DNA of 32,789 bases from Armatimonadota bacterium (GCA_029781035.1 JAKOXK010000005.1:1-32789), one strand, 5' to 3'. Numbered from the stretch's first letter, positions 8,450 to 16,131 are shown. The notes: generated by a model not told the origin, from the sequence alone. Program-made: numbers and translations.

Positions 8450-8639
8450 TAATCTGGGGTTCGGCATGAGGTATCGTGGCCGCTCTTGCCCTAAAGGAAG
8501 CTCGGAATGGGCCGACCATAGGAATAGAGAGTCCGCAGGGCACTGGTTGGAACACCCATCCTAGCACCAGCGGACAACCACTAGAAACAAAGATTAGCCG
8601 CTCCGGATCTGTCCTCTCCGTCCGCGAGCGGCTTCTTTT
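8450..8639 (+). ncRNA. Putative structured small RNA B
   Basis: It follows directly after terminator 1. TAATCT (8450-8455) and TATCGT (8472-8477) are possible -10 hexamers. A composite stem lies at 8531-8575: GTCCG/CGGAC stacked on CTGGT/ACCAG with a one-sided 7-nt bulge. It ends in a second hairpin with a T-rich tail. A second terminator so soon after a strong one implies transcription restarting in between. No match to tmRNA, RNase P, SRP or 6S signatures was found by eye. Boundaries are approximate. Confidence 0.4.
8597..8639 (+). terminator. Intrinsic terminator 2
   Basis: GCCGCTC (8597-8603) pairs with GAGCGGC (8626-8632), with an inner CGGA/TCCG helix, followed by TTCTTTT. It resembles terminator 1 in layout, and both hairpins enclose GTCCTC. 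It may also serve the convergent M42 gene in reverse, although the minus-strand tail is less T-rich. Confidence 0.75.
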
Positions 8640-8727
8640 GCCCAAAATCTTAGAGAAAGTTTAAGGAAGGGAAACAGCCCTGTTGTGCAATGGGCCTACC
8701 GCCCTCAGAGAAGAAGGCGACTGACAA

Positions 8728-9774
8728 CTAATCTTCAATCAAGTATTCAGCGATGAGGGCCGCTGTATCGCGTAAAGCGTCGACATGCGTCCTTTCGTAT
8801 CCATGACTCGTGTCCACACCGGGGCCAATGAGGGCGACTTGTGCCTTGCCTCCTGCCTGCCAGTACATGGTCCCGTCTGACCCGTAGTGCCGGTAGACGT
8901 CAGGCCGCAGTTCGATTCCGTTCCTGTCTGCCAAGCTTCGGAGACGCTCCGTGAAATCGCGGCTATAGGGGCCGCCGCTGTCCTTCGTGCACACAGAGCA
9001 GTGGAACTCGTCTCCATTTTGACCCTCGCCGACGCAAGCCATGTCCAGAATCAGGAGCTCGACGATGTCTTCCGGGAGGCCGTCGGCGCCGCCGTGACCG
9101 ACCTCTTCATAGTTACTGAACAAAACGTGCGAACGCTGTGCCGGGCTTACCCCGGCATCATGCAGCGCCTTGAGCGCAGCCAGGATGCAGGCGACACACG
9201 CCTTGTCATCGAGGAACCGGGACCGAACAAAGCCGGCTGGGCCCGTCTCGAACCGGGGATCGAACGCCACGAAGTCTCCGACGTCGATGCCGAGCAAGCG
9301 AGTCTCCTCCGCACTCCGGGTTCGCTCATCGAGGCGGACCTCCAAGGTGTCCGCGTTCCTCTCAGTCGTCTTGGCGTCCTTGTTCACGTGCACAGAGCCG
9401 TTCTGAAGCACGATGGAACCCCTAAAGTGGTCGCCTCGACGCGTGTTGACTGTCACGCTTTCGCTTTCGACAGTCGGCCACATGACTCCATTCAAAGCGG
9501 TGAGTTTGAGCCGACCACTCGGCTTGATCTCACTGACCATGGCTCCGAGGGTGTCCAGGTGGGCGGACATAGCCCTCGGCCGGTCGTTCCTGAGGCCCTC
9601 GAAGTAGGCGATCAAGGCACCTTTGGTCGTTTTGACGCTGTGGATGCCGAACGACTCCAGCTCGGCCTGCACGAAGCTCACAGCCCAGTCGGTGTCACCG
9701 GTCGGACTGGGAGTGTTGATCAAATCCTGCAAGAACCGAACCAGATAGTCGGTCGAAATGTCGAACCGCGGCAT
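8728..9774 (-). CDS. M42 family metalloaminopeptidase
   Basis: A 348-residue cytoplasmic peptidase of the M42 (glutamyl aminopeptidase/PepA, TET) family, of usual length and with no signal peptide. Di-metal site residues are in place: His72 and Asp74 (AHLDTLG), Asp189/190 (RFLDDKA), the catalytic and metal-binding pair Glu223-Glu224 (NYEEVGHGG), Asp244 (LDMACVG) and a C-terminal His (324 or 330, in TSHGYERTH). The PDZ-like inserted domain spans about residues 80-170. M42 enzymes form dodecameric shells that trim short peptides, and could finish peptides released by exported proteases such as the S9 enzyme. TAAACT lies 8 nt before the ATG. It converges with lpxB across the structured region. 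Confidence 0.92.
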   Translation of the reverse strand: MPRFDISTDYLVRFLQDLINTPSPTGDTDWAVSFVQAELESFGIHSVKTTKGALIAYFEGLRNDRPRAMSAHLDTLGAMVSEIKPSGRLKLTALNGVMWPTVESESVTVNTRRGDHFRGSIVLQNGSVHVNKDAKTTERNADTLEVRLDERTRSAEETRLLGIDVGDFVAFDPRFETGPAGFVRSRFLDDKACVACILAALKALHDAGVSPAQRSHVLFSNYEEVGHGGADGLPEDIVELLILDMACVGEGQNGDEFHCSVCTKDSGGPYSRDFTERLRSLADRNGIELRPDVYRHYGSDGTMYWQAGGKAQVALIGPGVDTSHGYERTHVDALRDTAALIAEYLIED

Positions 9775-9782
9775 CGCGTGTC

Positions 9783-9788
9783 AGTTTA
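9783..9788 (-). promoter_or_regulatory. Candidate -10 element (TAAACT) for the M42 gene
   Basis: TAAACT on the minus strand, 8 nt before the ATG at 9774. The same hexamer lies before the NHL gene. Confidence 0.45.
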
Positions 9789-9879
9789 GCCCGAAGGAAG
9801 CCAAGATGGCTGTCAGCACGAATCATCTCTCCACAGTCCGGCGCAACGGGGTCGAGTGCTTGGCGTATTCAAGATCAGG

Positions 9880-10149
9880 ATGGAACAGAAGGTCAGGACC
9901 GAGGAATGCCGCGTGGACGGTTCCAAGCTGATGGAGGAACTGAAAAAGATCATCCATGAAGGGAACGTCCAGCGTGTCGTGATCAAGTCGAAAGCAGGGC
10001 GGACGCTACTCGACATGCCTTTAGTGGTCGGAGCGGTTGGAGTCCTCCTCTTGCCGTTCTGGGCCGGTGTTGCCGCCATCGTGGGCCTCGCGAACGAGTA
10101 CTCCCTGGTGATCGAGCGGGTCGAGACTCCAGCCAGCACCAGCCACTGA
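9880..10149 (+). CDS. DUF4342 domain protein
   Basis: An 89-residue protein from the ATG at 9880; an in-frame GTG at 9856 would add eight residues. It matches the DUF4342 pattern: an N-terminal amphipathic helix (GSKLMEELKKIIHEGNVQRV), two strands (VIKSKAGRTLLDMPL), a hydrophobic segment (VVGAVGVLLLPFWAGVAAIVGLA) and a final strand (YSLVIERVE). Some longer homologues carry an extra UBA-like helix, absent here. The function is unknown; one membrane-associated hydrophobic hairpin is likely. An AGG immediately precedes the ATG, and TATTCA lies 8 nt upstream. It is followed by rimO after 47 bp. Confidence 0.8.
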   Translation: MEQKVRTEECRVDGSKLMEELKKIIHEGNVQRVVIKSKAGRTLLDMPLVVGAVGVLLLPFWAGVAAIVGLANEYSLVIERVETPASTSH

Positions 10150-10185
10150 AACACCAGCTGTCAGGGCCGTCACCTGGCCGTTTGC

Positions 10186-10191
10186 CATAAT
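10186..10191 (+). promoter_or_regulatory. Candidate -10 element (CATAAT) for rimO, leaderless spacing
   Basis: CATAAT lies 5 nt before the GTG at 10197. There is no Shine-Dalgarno sequence. This supports the GTG over the in-frame TTG at 10191 as the start. Confidence 0.45.
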
Positions 10192-10196
10192 TGACC

Positions 10197-11528
10197 GTGG
10201 CCCTGCGAAATGTCCGGATCGTGACCCTCGGCTGTGCCAAGAACGAGGTGGACAGCGAAGAGATAGCAGGCGTCCTTTCACAGGCGGGTTTCACGGTCGA
10301 TGGTCAAGCCAGTGCCGACGTGACTGTCATCAACACGTGTGGCTTCCTTGAGGCGGCCAAAGCCGAGTCTGTTGCGGCGATCAGGAAGGCAGTGGCCGAA
10401 AAGGGACAGGGCAAGGTAGTGGTTGCTGGATGCCTGACTCAGCGGCTTGGAGAAGAACTGGTGCGTCTGGCCCCAGGTGCCGACGCTTACGTCGGAGTCG
10501 GCCAAATGGGCCGGTTCCAAGAGGTGGTTGAAGGTGTGTTCAATCGGGCCCAGCCGACATTGGACGTCAAGCCGCCCCACCACCGATGGGCCGATGTACC
10601 GAGCCGAGCGCGGACGGGAAGGCCATGGAGCGCCTACCTCAAAGTGAGCGAAGGGTGCGACCATCGTTGCACCTTCTGCACAATCCCGAGCTTCCGCGGA
10701 TCCCACCAAAGCAAGCCGATCGAGAGGGTTATGGCCGAGGCACGGCACTTGGCACAGACAGGAGCCAAGGAACTGAATCTGATCGCGCAAGACGTGACGC
10801 AGTACGGCTATGACCTTTACCGCGAATTCACGCTTCCCCGACTCCTGCGCGAGTTGGACCGTGTGGAGGGCGTGGAGTGGATCCGGCTTCTCTACTTCTA
10901 TCCCAACCGACTGACGGACGAGGTGATCGAGGAGATGGCAAGCCTGCCGAAGGTCTTGCCCTATGTAGACATTCCGCTTCAACACGTCCATCCCGACACT
11001 TTGAGGCGGATGAAACGGCCGTGGGACGGCGAGAGATACCTTGCTGTCTTCGAGAGACTGAGGGCTGCGATGCCCGACGTGGCGATCCGGTCGACCTTTA
11101 TCGTGGGCTTTCCAGGCGAGTCCGACAGCGAGTTCCAGGCCCTGCTGGAGTTCGTCCGGCAAGCAAGGCTTGATAGAGTTGGGGCTTTCACTTTTAGCCG
11201 TGAGCCAGGTACGCCTGCAAACGACATGGAGGGCCAAGTCCCGTTCAAGGTGAAGCGTGAGCGCTATGACCGGCTCATGAGGCTTCAGGCCGCAATGTCG
11301 TTGGAGCGGAACCGTAGTTGGGAAGGACGAGAACTGAGCGTCCTGGTCGATGAAGTGAAGGACGGCCACATCGCAGGTCGTTCGTTCCGAGACGCTCCGG
11401 AGATCGATGGCTGGGTGTACGCCGAGGGTGCGGCTGAACCTGGATCCTTTGTCACGGTCAGAGTCATGAGGGGCGGCGAACATGACCTTCATGGCGTAAT
11501 AGCCGACGCCCAGTCTCGTCACCATTGA
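10197..11528 (+). CDS. rimO: Ribosomal protein uS12 (Asp) methylthiotransferase RimO
   Basis: A 443-residue radical-SAM methylthiotransferase that adds a methylthio group to the conserved aspartate of ribosomal protein S12. The N-terminal UPF0004 domain has the auxiliary-cluster cysteines Cys13 (TLGCAKNEVDSE, the RimO form), Cys48 (INTCGFL) and Cys79 (VAGCLTQR). The radical-SAM cluster is Cys154-x3-Cys158-x2-Cys161, followed by IPSFRG, which distinguishes RimO from MiaB. The C-terminal TRAM-like domain (about 375-443) binds the target. Length and motifs are normal. The start is taken as GTG 10197, because a -10-like CATAAT sits just upstream; TTG 10191 would add two residues. Confidence 0.95.
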   Translation: MALRNVRIVTLGCAKNEVDSEEIAGVLSQAGFTVDGQASADVTVINTCGFLEAAKAESVAAIRKAVAEKGQGKVVVAGCLTQRLGEELVRLAPGADAYVGVGQMGRFQEVVEGVFNRAQPTLDVKPPHHRWADVPSRARTGRPWSAYLKVSEGCDHRCTFCTIPSFRGSHQSKPIERVMAEARHLAQTGAKELNLIAQDVTQYGYDLYREFTLPRLLRELDRVEGVEWIRLLYFYPNRLTDEVIEEMASLPKVLPYVDIPLQHVHPDTLRRMKRPWDGERYLAVFERLRAAMPDVAIRSTFIVGFPGESDSEFQALLEFVRQARLDRVGAFTFSREPGTPANDMEGQVPFKVKRERYDRLMRLQAAMSLERNRSWEGRELSVLVDEVKDGHIAGRSFRDAPEIDGWVYAEGAAEPGSFVTVRVMRGGEHDLHGVIADAQSRHH

Positions 11529-11592
11529 ACCGGCGCATACCGTCGTCGCTGCCGAGCCCGTCATGTTCGAAACAGGCGCCCGGGGGCCCTGG

Positions 11593-11631
11593 AAGAGGTC
11601 TTCGTTCCCCTGAGGAAGTGTTTGACCTCTT
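11593..11631. repeat. Inverted repeat downstream of rimO
   Basis: AAGAGGTC (11593-11600) and GACCTCTT (11624-11631) pair over 8 bp around a 23-nt loop. Only TG follows, with no T-run, so an intrinsic terminator is doubtful. The rest of 11529-11717 shows an A/T-rich stretch that may hold the next promoter. Confidence 0.35.
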
Positions 11632-11687
11632 TGAAACGATCAAGGCTTCTTCGCAGGATTTAATGATCTAAAGAGTAGAGAATCCTG

Positions 11688-11693
11688 TATGAT
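11688..11693 (+). promoter_or_regulatory. Possible -10 element (TATGAT) for the FkbM gene
   Basis: TATGAT lies in an A/T-rich patch 24 nt before the TTG at 11718. No good -35 is seen. Unlike most unit heads here, the spacing allows a short leader. Confidence 0.3.
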
Positions 11694-11717
11694 TTACTAG
11701 CTTCTGTCTCAGGTTGC

Positions 11718-12440
11718 TTGCCTGAGGTGATTGGATTGGACTATTCACGGCCCCTCTTCCTGCGTGTCAGAACCATTGGTCAACGCTTGGGCGTCCTGCG
11801 GCCCGTCGTGCGGCTCTATCGTCGGTTGATTCGGCCGAAGTACGAGGAGTCCTTCGACAAAATGATGCTGAAAGAGATTCGTCCGGGTGACACCGTGTGG
11901 GACGTCGGGGCGAACACCGGGTACTTCACCCGTGGCTTTGCCCAGATTGTAGGGGACACAGGCAGCGTCATCGCATTTGAGCCAGCGCCCATACCGCTTG
12001 AGATCGCACGGAAGGAAACCGACGGACTGCCCAATGTCTCTCTCGAGAGCCTCGCCCTTGGAGCGGAAGATGGCTTTGCCGACTTTTTCCTCGAAGAGAA
12101 CACGTCGACCAACAGCCTGTTCATGAAGGGGACGGGCCTTCCCACGACGGTCCAGGTTGTGGCAGGCGACTCGTACGTCTCGGATCACGGAGGTGCAACG
12201 CCCTCGAGCATCAAGATCGACGTAGAAGGGTTTGAGCTCGAAGTGCTGCAGGGCCTCGACCGTACCTTGTCCGACCCGAAGCTCCGAGCCGTCTTCGCAG
12301 AGATCCACTTCCAAATCCTGCGCGAGCGCGGCGTCCCGGAGAACCCTGGGAAGATCGTTGACCTCCTCCGCTCAAAAGGGTTCTCGGTGTCGTGGACGGA
12401 TCCATCCCATCTCGTCGCTAAGCGGACGCGGTGTGACTAG
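11718..12440 (+). CDS. FkbM family SAM-dependent methyltransferase
   Basis: A 240-residue protein with the Rossmann methyltransferase motif I VWDVGANTGYFT (about residues 60-71), the acidic end of strand 2 in VIAFEPAP (about 88-95), and the FkbM hallmark IKIDVEGFELEVLQGL (about 164-179). FkbM enzymes usually methylate hydroxyls on sugars or polyketides. With no sugar genes adjacent, the substrate is open; surface glycan is plausible. The start is uncertain: TTG 11718 with a weak CAGG before it, or GTG 11727. Its stop TAG shares the palindrome CTAG (12437-12440) with the stop of the convergent acpS. Confidence 0.85.
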   Translation: MPEVIGLDYSRPLFLRVRTIGQRLGVLRPVVRLYRRLIRPKYEESFDKMMLKEIRPGDTVWDVGANTGYFTRGFAQIVGDTGSVIAFEPAPIPLEIARKETDGLPNVSLESLALGAEDGFADFFLEENTSTNSLFMKGTGLPTTVQVVAGDSYVSDHGGATPSSIKIDVEGFELEVLQGLDRTLSDPKLRAVFAEIHFQILRERGVPENPGKIVDLLRSKGFSVSWTDPSHLVAKRTRCD

Positions 12441-12766
12441 GGGGTCTGCTCCCAGACGGCGAGGCCGACCGCGTGATCCCTTTCATGAGAGATCGAAACG
12501 TGGAGCCGAGTCCCCAATGGGATCGGAGCCGTCACGAGCGGTCCTCCTAGCGCATCGCGAAGGACTTCGACTTCGTGCCAGTTCAATGACCGGGAAAGAG
12601 CCTTTGCGACGGCTTCCTTGACGGCCCATCGGCCGGCCACGAACTCAGGACCGGAGCCGAGGGCTCTCTCACGAGGCGTCAGGATCCGCTTGACGAACCG
12701 TGGGTTGTCCATGGCACGCATGATCCTGCGCACATCCACGATGTCGATGCCGACCCCTAGAATCAC
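12437..12766 (-). CDS. acpS: Holo-[acyl-carrier-protein] synthase AcpS
   Basis: A 109-residue phosphopantetheinyl transferase that moves 4'-phosphopantetheine from CoA to a serine of acyl carrier protein. The magnesium/CoA motif GIDIVDVRRI holds Asp8, and the second motif WAVKEAVAKAL holds Glu51, both at the expected positions. The start is GTG 12766, which overlaps the stop of the upstream Fe-S oxidoreductase gene as GTGA (12763-12766). A longer in-frame ORF reaching 12865 overlaps that gene and gives a non-native N-terminus, so it is rejected. acpS converges with the FkbM gene with no spacer. Confidence 0.92.
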   Translation of the reverse strand: MILGVGIDIVDVRRIMRAMDNPRFVKRILTPRERALGSGPEFVAGRWAVKEAVAKALSRSLNWHEVEVLRDALGGPLVTAPIPLGTRLHVSISHERDHAVGLAVWEQTP

Positions 12767-14820
12767 GCGTTCGCTTCCTGGAGCATTTCGGCCAGGTCGA
12801 CCAAGCGGATCGAGTCGTCGAACTGCTTGACGCTTGCATCCAACATGATCCGGCAGAACGGACATGCGACAGCTATCGTCCCGGCTCCCGTGTCAAGGAG
12901 CTCTCGCACCCGCCGTTCGCTCGGCCTCTTGCCAGGTTCCTCGTCCATCCACATCCGTCCTCCGCCAGCCCCGCAACACAGAGTCTTGCGACCGCGGTGC
13001 TCCGGCTCAGCCAAAACTGTGGCACCTTCTGGCTCCTTGACGATTTCCTGGACAAGGGCAGTTGTCGTGAAATTGAGGTTCGACTCCTGTCCGACCAACG
13101 ATCTTGGGGCGTCGCTTTCATTGTTGACGCGCGCCAGGTAGCAGGGATCGTGATACGTGACTTTTCCCGCACCTGGCTCCGCCGGCTCGAGACGACCCTG
13201 CCGAACCAAATCTGCGAGAAGCTGGGTGTGGTGCACGACTTCGAGTTCGGCTCCAAACTGCCCGTATTCGTTCTTCAGCGTGTTGAGGCAATGAGGACAT
13301 GGCGTGACTACCTTGCGCACTCCGTATCTCTTGAAGGTCTCAATGTTGGCTTCGGCAAGGGCTTGGAACGTGAACTCGTCGCCCAGCCTACGAGCCGAGT
13401 CACCAGTACAGGTCTCTTCGTGGCCGAGACAAGCGAAGGACACACCGGCCTTCAGCATGAGTTGGGTCACGGCTCTCGTCGTCTTGACTGCTCCGGGATC
13501 CGTCGCCCCGGCGCAACCGACCCAGAACAGATACTCGAATGGGGCACCTTCCCGGGCCAAGGGGACTTCAAGCCCCTTCATCCAGTCCTCGCGGCTACTG
13601 GCTGGGGTCCCCCAGGAATTCCCGGTCGAACCGACCTGCCGCAGCATTGTCGCGCCAGACCCCGAGAGCTTTCCTTCCGCGATCAAGTTTCTGCGTGTGT
13701 CGACGATCAAGTCGACGTGCCGAATGAGGACCGGGCAGGCTTCGACGCAGGCGTTGCACGTGGTGCAAGCCCACAGGGCCTCTTCACCGACCCGGGTGGC
13801 CACCGACTCGTTGGTGACCAGTGCTTCATGGACATCGGCGATCACCTGCTTCGGGTTGAGGATCTTCCCAACGTTGTACGCTGGACAGACCTCGGTACAC
13901 CGTCCACACGACATGCAGGCGTCCAAGGAAAGGAGGTGCCAACGAGAGAAGTCGGTGGCCATCGTGACGCCGATCTGCCCTGTCTCCTCGACTTCCTTCA
14001 TGCTGATCGGCACGAGTTCGCCCAACGGACGCTCCTCGGAGCCGGCGACGGTCATCGTCGCCGTGACGATGTGTTTGAGCCGCATTTGAGGCAGGAAGGC
14101 AAAGAACGAGAAGACCCAGGCGTAGTGGAACCACCACACTCCGATGTAAGCGCCGTCGGGCAGCGCCGGGAACAAGCCGGCGAGCCAGCGCCCAACGGGC
14201 GAACACCAGTCCCACGTCTGCGGACGGTTGGCGATGCGGGCGGCTTCGAGAAGAAAGCCCGTCGACCCGAGCATGAACAGAATGAGAAGCGCGATATAGT
14301 CTTTTGTCTCCGTGGTCAGCGGATTCAGACTGAACACGGGCTTGCCGGTTTCCTGTGAAACGCCGGGCCGACCCCATCGGCGGTCGAACGAAAGGCGGCG
14401 GACAAACGCCCAGGTGACGCCAGCTAGGAAAAGAAGGCCGCAGGCGTCGAAGACGGTCTCGTAGACAAGGTAGTACGTTCCGTGATGGAAGTTCGGGATA
14501 CCAACGAGGGGGCCATACGTCGCGACGGCGAGGAGGGTCGTCGCCAGCAGCAGGGCGAGGAAGCCGTAGAAGATGAGCAGATGCATGGGCGCCCCGCTCT
14601 TGGGCCGACTTCCTTGAACTTTGAACTGCCCCAAGACATACTTCGCGACATTGCCGATGTAGTTGGGCCGCCAACGGATCGGTCGGCCCTTCATCCACAG
14701 CCGAGCGGGCGCAAGGAACTGCCAGACCATGAGCGCCAAGCTGACTGCAGTGAGAGAGTAGAAGACAGCACGGAAGACAGGCTGCTCCATGTGGAGAAAC
14801 TCAGGACGGTTTGGTTCCAC
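12763..14820 (-). CDS. Membrane Fe-S oxidoreductase, heterodisulfide reductase-related (HdrD/EtfD-like)
   Basis: A protein of up to 685 residues. The N-terminal half has about five transmembrane helices (near 15-37, 79-101, 118-140, 174-193 and 224-246), like the NarI/HdrE cytochrome-b type module. Two 4Fe-4S ferredoxin motifs follow: Cys302/305/308/312 and Cys352/355/358/362. The C-terminal half carries two CCG-type cysteine domains ending in CPHCLNTL and LCCGAGGGRMW...CPFC, as in HdrB/D and GlcF. Such fused proteins pass electrons between a soluble partner (for example electron-transfer flavoprotein) and the quinone pool; the partner is not in this window. The start is GTG 14820, or ATG 14790 (MEQPVFRAVF); neither has a good Shine-Dalgarno sequence. 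It is coupled to acpS by a 4-nt overlap. Confidence 0.9.
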   Translation of the reverse strand: MEPNRPEFLHMEQPVFRAVFYSLTAVSLALMVWQFLAPARLWMKGRPIRWRPNYIGNVAKYVLGQFKVQGSRPKSGAPMHLLIFYGFLALLLATTLLAVATYGPLVGIPNFHHGTYYLVYETVFDACGLLFLAGVTWAFVRRLSFDRRWGRPGVSQETGKPVFSLNPLTTETKDYIALLILFMLGSTGFLLEAARIANRPQTWDWCSPVGRWLAGLFPALPDGAYIGVWWFHYAWVFSFFAFLPQMRLKHIVTATMTVAGSEERPLGELVPISMKEVEETGQIGVTMATDFSRWHLLSLDACMSCGRCTEVCPAYNVGKILNPKQVIADVHEALVTNESVATRVGEEALWACTTCNACVEACPVLIRHVDLIVDTRRNLIAEGKLSGSGATMLRQVGSTGNSWGTPASSREDWMKGLEVPLAREGAPFEYLFWVGCAGATDPGAVKTTRAVTQLMLKAGVSFACLGHEETCTGDSARRLGDEFTFQALAEANIETFKRYGVRKVVTPCPHCLNTLKNEYGQFGAELEVVHHTQLLADLVRQGRLEPAEPGAGKVTYHDPCYLARVNNESDAPRSLVGQESNLNFTTTALVQEIVKEPEGATVLAEPEHRGRKTLCCGAGGGRMWMDEEPGKRPSERRVRELLDTGAGTIAVACPFCRIMLDASVKQFDDSIRLVDLAEMLQEANA

Positions 14821-14886
14821 GGCTGAGTCCGATTCTTACCCATGCAGGACGTGAATTGCCAATCCAGGAGGATGTCCGACCCTGGC

Positions 14887-15582
14887 CTAAACGAGTTTGA
14901 GGGTGCCCGGCGAGTGGCTGGCCACGACTTGGGCACCTTCTGACACGGTCACGACCTCAAGGAGTTCACGCATCGTCGTCAGCCACTGGCAGAACTCAAG
15001 GTGATCTGAGGAATCGATGGCCCTGTCGCCTACCCCGACTCCATCAAAGGCGAGCACGAGCCAATCCTTGCGTCTCAGACTGGCGCGCGTGATCTCGATC
15101 ATGGCCGTGGCCCCGACATCGTAGACGTGGGCGCATTTCAGAAAGGCTAAATCGAGGCTTGTGAGATCGTTTGAGCCCTGTACGCCGGACCGACAGACCC
15201 GGTGGCACTGTTCGATCATGGGGCGCACGTCTCGCAACTCGGCCCCATTGCCCTCGGTCCAAGGGTATCCGAAGCTGAACGCAGTCTGGCCCGGAAACAG
15301 CTCGAGGAGGAGTTCGTCGGTCTCTTGGATGTCGGCCACGATCATGTCCGCGCTCCACGCGTCCATCAGTCCACAGGTCGTCATACATCCGTTGCCGATT
15401 TCATGGCCCTCCTGTACGGCTCGGCGCCATTTGGGGAGATTGTCAAGCAGAGGGACAGGATCAGCGTAAAAGGTGCCGGTCAGTCCTGTCTTTTCCAGGT
15501 GGCGCAGAACCGTCTCGGAGTGGCAGATCTGTGTGCCATCGTACGTGAGTGAGAGAAGAGCCTTCGCCTTACCTTCACGCAT
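14887..15582 (-). CDS. NodB-fold (polysaccharide deacetylase-like) protein with degenerate metal site
   Basis: A 231-residue protein with the layout of carbohydrate esterase family 4: strand 1 SLTYDGTQ (residues 11-18), RHLEKTGLTGTFYADP (27-42), GHEIGN (59-64), and late strands ending in VVASHSPGTLKLV. In active CE4 enzymes motif 1 is TFDDG and motif 2 is H-S/T-x-x-H after 'GHEIGN'. Here the second Asp of motif 1 is Gly16, and the two His positions after GN are replaced (GNGCMTTC). Metal binding as in classical deacetylases is therefore unlikely, and the protein may be a binding domain or have another activity. It has no signal peptide. TATCTT lies 8 nt before the ATG. Confidence 0.75.
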   Translation of the reverse strand: MREGKAKALLSLTYDGTQICHSETVLRHLEKTGLTGTFYADPVPLLDNLPKWRRAVQEGHEIGNGCMTTCGLMDAWSADMIVADIQETDELLLELFPGQTAFSFGYPWTEGNGAELRDVRPMIEQCHRVCRSGVQGSNDLTSLDLAFLKCAHVYDVGATAMIEITRASLRRKDWLVLAFDGVGVGDRAIDSSDHLEFCQWLTTMRELLEVVTVSEGAQVVASHSPGTLKLV

Positions 15583-15590
15583 CCTGATAC

Positions 15591-15596
15591 AAGATA
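15591..15596 (-). promoter_or_regulatory. Candidate -10 element (TATCTT) for the NodB-fold gene
   Basis: TATCTT on the minus strand, 8 nt before the ATG at 15582. A GG directly before the ATG is too close to act as a Shine-Dalgarno sequence. Confidence 0.4.
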
Positions 15597-15622
15597 CGTC
15601 ACTTCTCTCCAGATCGGCTCTG

Positions 15623-16117
15623 TTATCTGCCCGACCCGGGGTGAAACACGACGGGTGGCGAGCCTTTTGGCCCTGCCCAAGTCAGGGTCGCCTTGTTCGC
15701 ATCAAAAGTGAGCTGGACGGGTTGGTCGAACAACGTCAAGTCAATGAATGACCTGCCCTTGTCGCGGTTCTCTTTGTCAGCCTCACTGCGGGACTTACCC
15801 AGAACCTTGACCACCTTCAGCACGACCGTGTCTCCAGACTTCGACCATGTGCCCACCTCATCGAGCCCACGCAAGCTGGCTTTGAACTGCCCCTGACTGT
15901 CGAGCGACAAGGCATAGCCGCCCAAGTGCTCAGCAAGGTAGTTGCTCGTCGTACCCGAATCCGCTTGTTCTGCAGACTTGGGATACTCGCCAGTCCAATC
16001 CCCCACCAAGGGGTCTTGAGGAGTTGACTTCTTGACGACAGGAACTGAAACCGACTCTCGCCGAGCGGCGCACCCGACGGCAACCAGGAGGATCAGGATG
16101 ACCCCAATACGGTTCAT
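15623..16117 (-). CDS. Predicted lipoprotein of unknown function
   Basis: A 164-residue protein with a lipoprotein signal (MNRIGVILILLVAVGC; lipobox Val-Ala-Val-Gly-Cys16). After a short linker, the mature part opens with DPLVGDWTGEYP and continues as beta strands: YALSLDSQGQFKAS, GTWSKSGDTVVLKV, QLTFDANKATLTW. This pattern ('G.W.G......L.....G.....G.W...GD.L.L') resembles small lipocalin-like stress or copper-resistance domains, but I claim no family. It has its own TATAAG element 8 nt upstream. It lies between queE and the NodB-fold gene on the same strand. Confidence 0.8.
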   Translation of the reverse strand: MNRIGVILILLVAVGCAARRESVSVPVVKKSTPQDPLVGDWTGEYPKSAEQADSGTTSNYLAEHLGGYALSLDSQGQFKASLRGLDEVGTWSKSGDTVVLKVVKVLGKSRSEADKENRDKGRSFIDLTLFDQPVQLTFDANKATLTWAGPKGSPPVVFHPGSGR

Positions 16118-16125
16118 GGCTTTGA

Positions 16126-16131
16126 CTTATA
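16126..16131 (-). promoter_or_regulatory. Candidate -10 element (TATAAG) for the lipoprotein gene
   Basis: TATAAG on the minus strand, 8 nt before the ATG at 16117, in the short gap after queE. Confidence 0.45.

Larger units (their letters stand above)
8262..8727. other. 466-bp gene-free region with two structured segments and two intrinsic terminators
   Basis: No convincing protein-coding frame lies here; the short ORFs have unnatural composition. It contains two successive modules with internal inverted repeats, each closed by a plus-strand hairpin and T-run (separate entries). The flanking genes converge: lpxB on plus, M42 aminopeptidase on minus. A riboswitch for a downstream plus-strand gene is therefore unlikely. 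Confidence 0.7.

Noticed and set aside
8300-8640. Known RNAs (tmRNA, RNase P, SRP, 6S) in the gene-free region
   Set aside because: None of their conserved sequence blocks could be found by eye. A covariance-model search would be decisive.
8406-8664. Short ORFs in the lpxB-M42 gap, on both strands
   Set aside because: Composition is not protein-like, there are no ribosome-binding sites, and the frames run across strong terminator hairpins.
10278-11564. A 428-codon minus-strand ORF
   Set aside because: It is antisense to rimO, which has all expected cysteine motifs. Long antisense frames are common in GC-rich DNA.
11565-11580. GTTCGAAAC, resembling a tRNA T-loop
   Set aside because: No acceptor, D or anticodon stem can be drawn around it.
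12997-14358. A 453-codon plus-strand ORF
   Set aside because: It is antisense to the membrane Fe-S oxidoreductase, whose cysteine motifs and helices are clear. The antisense product has no recognisable motif.
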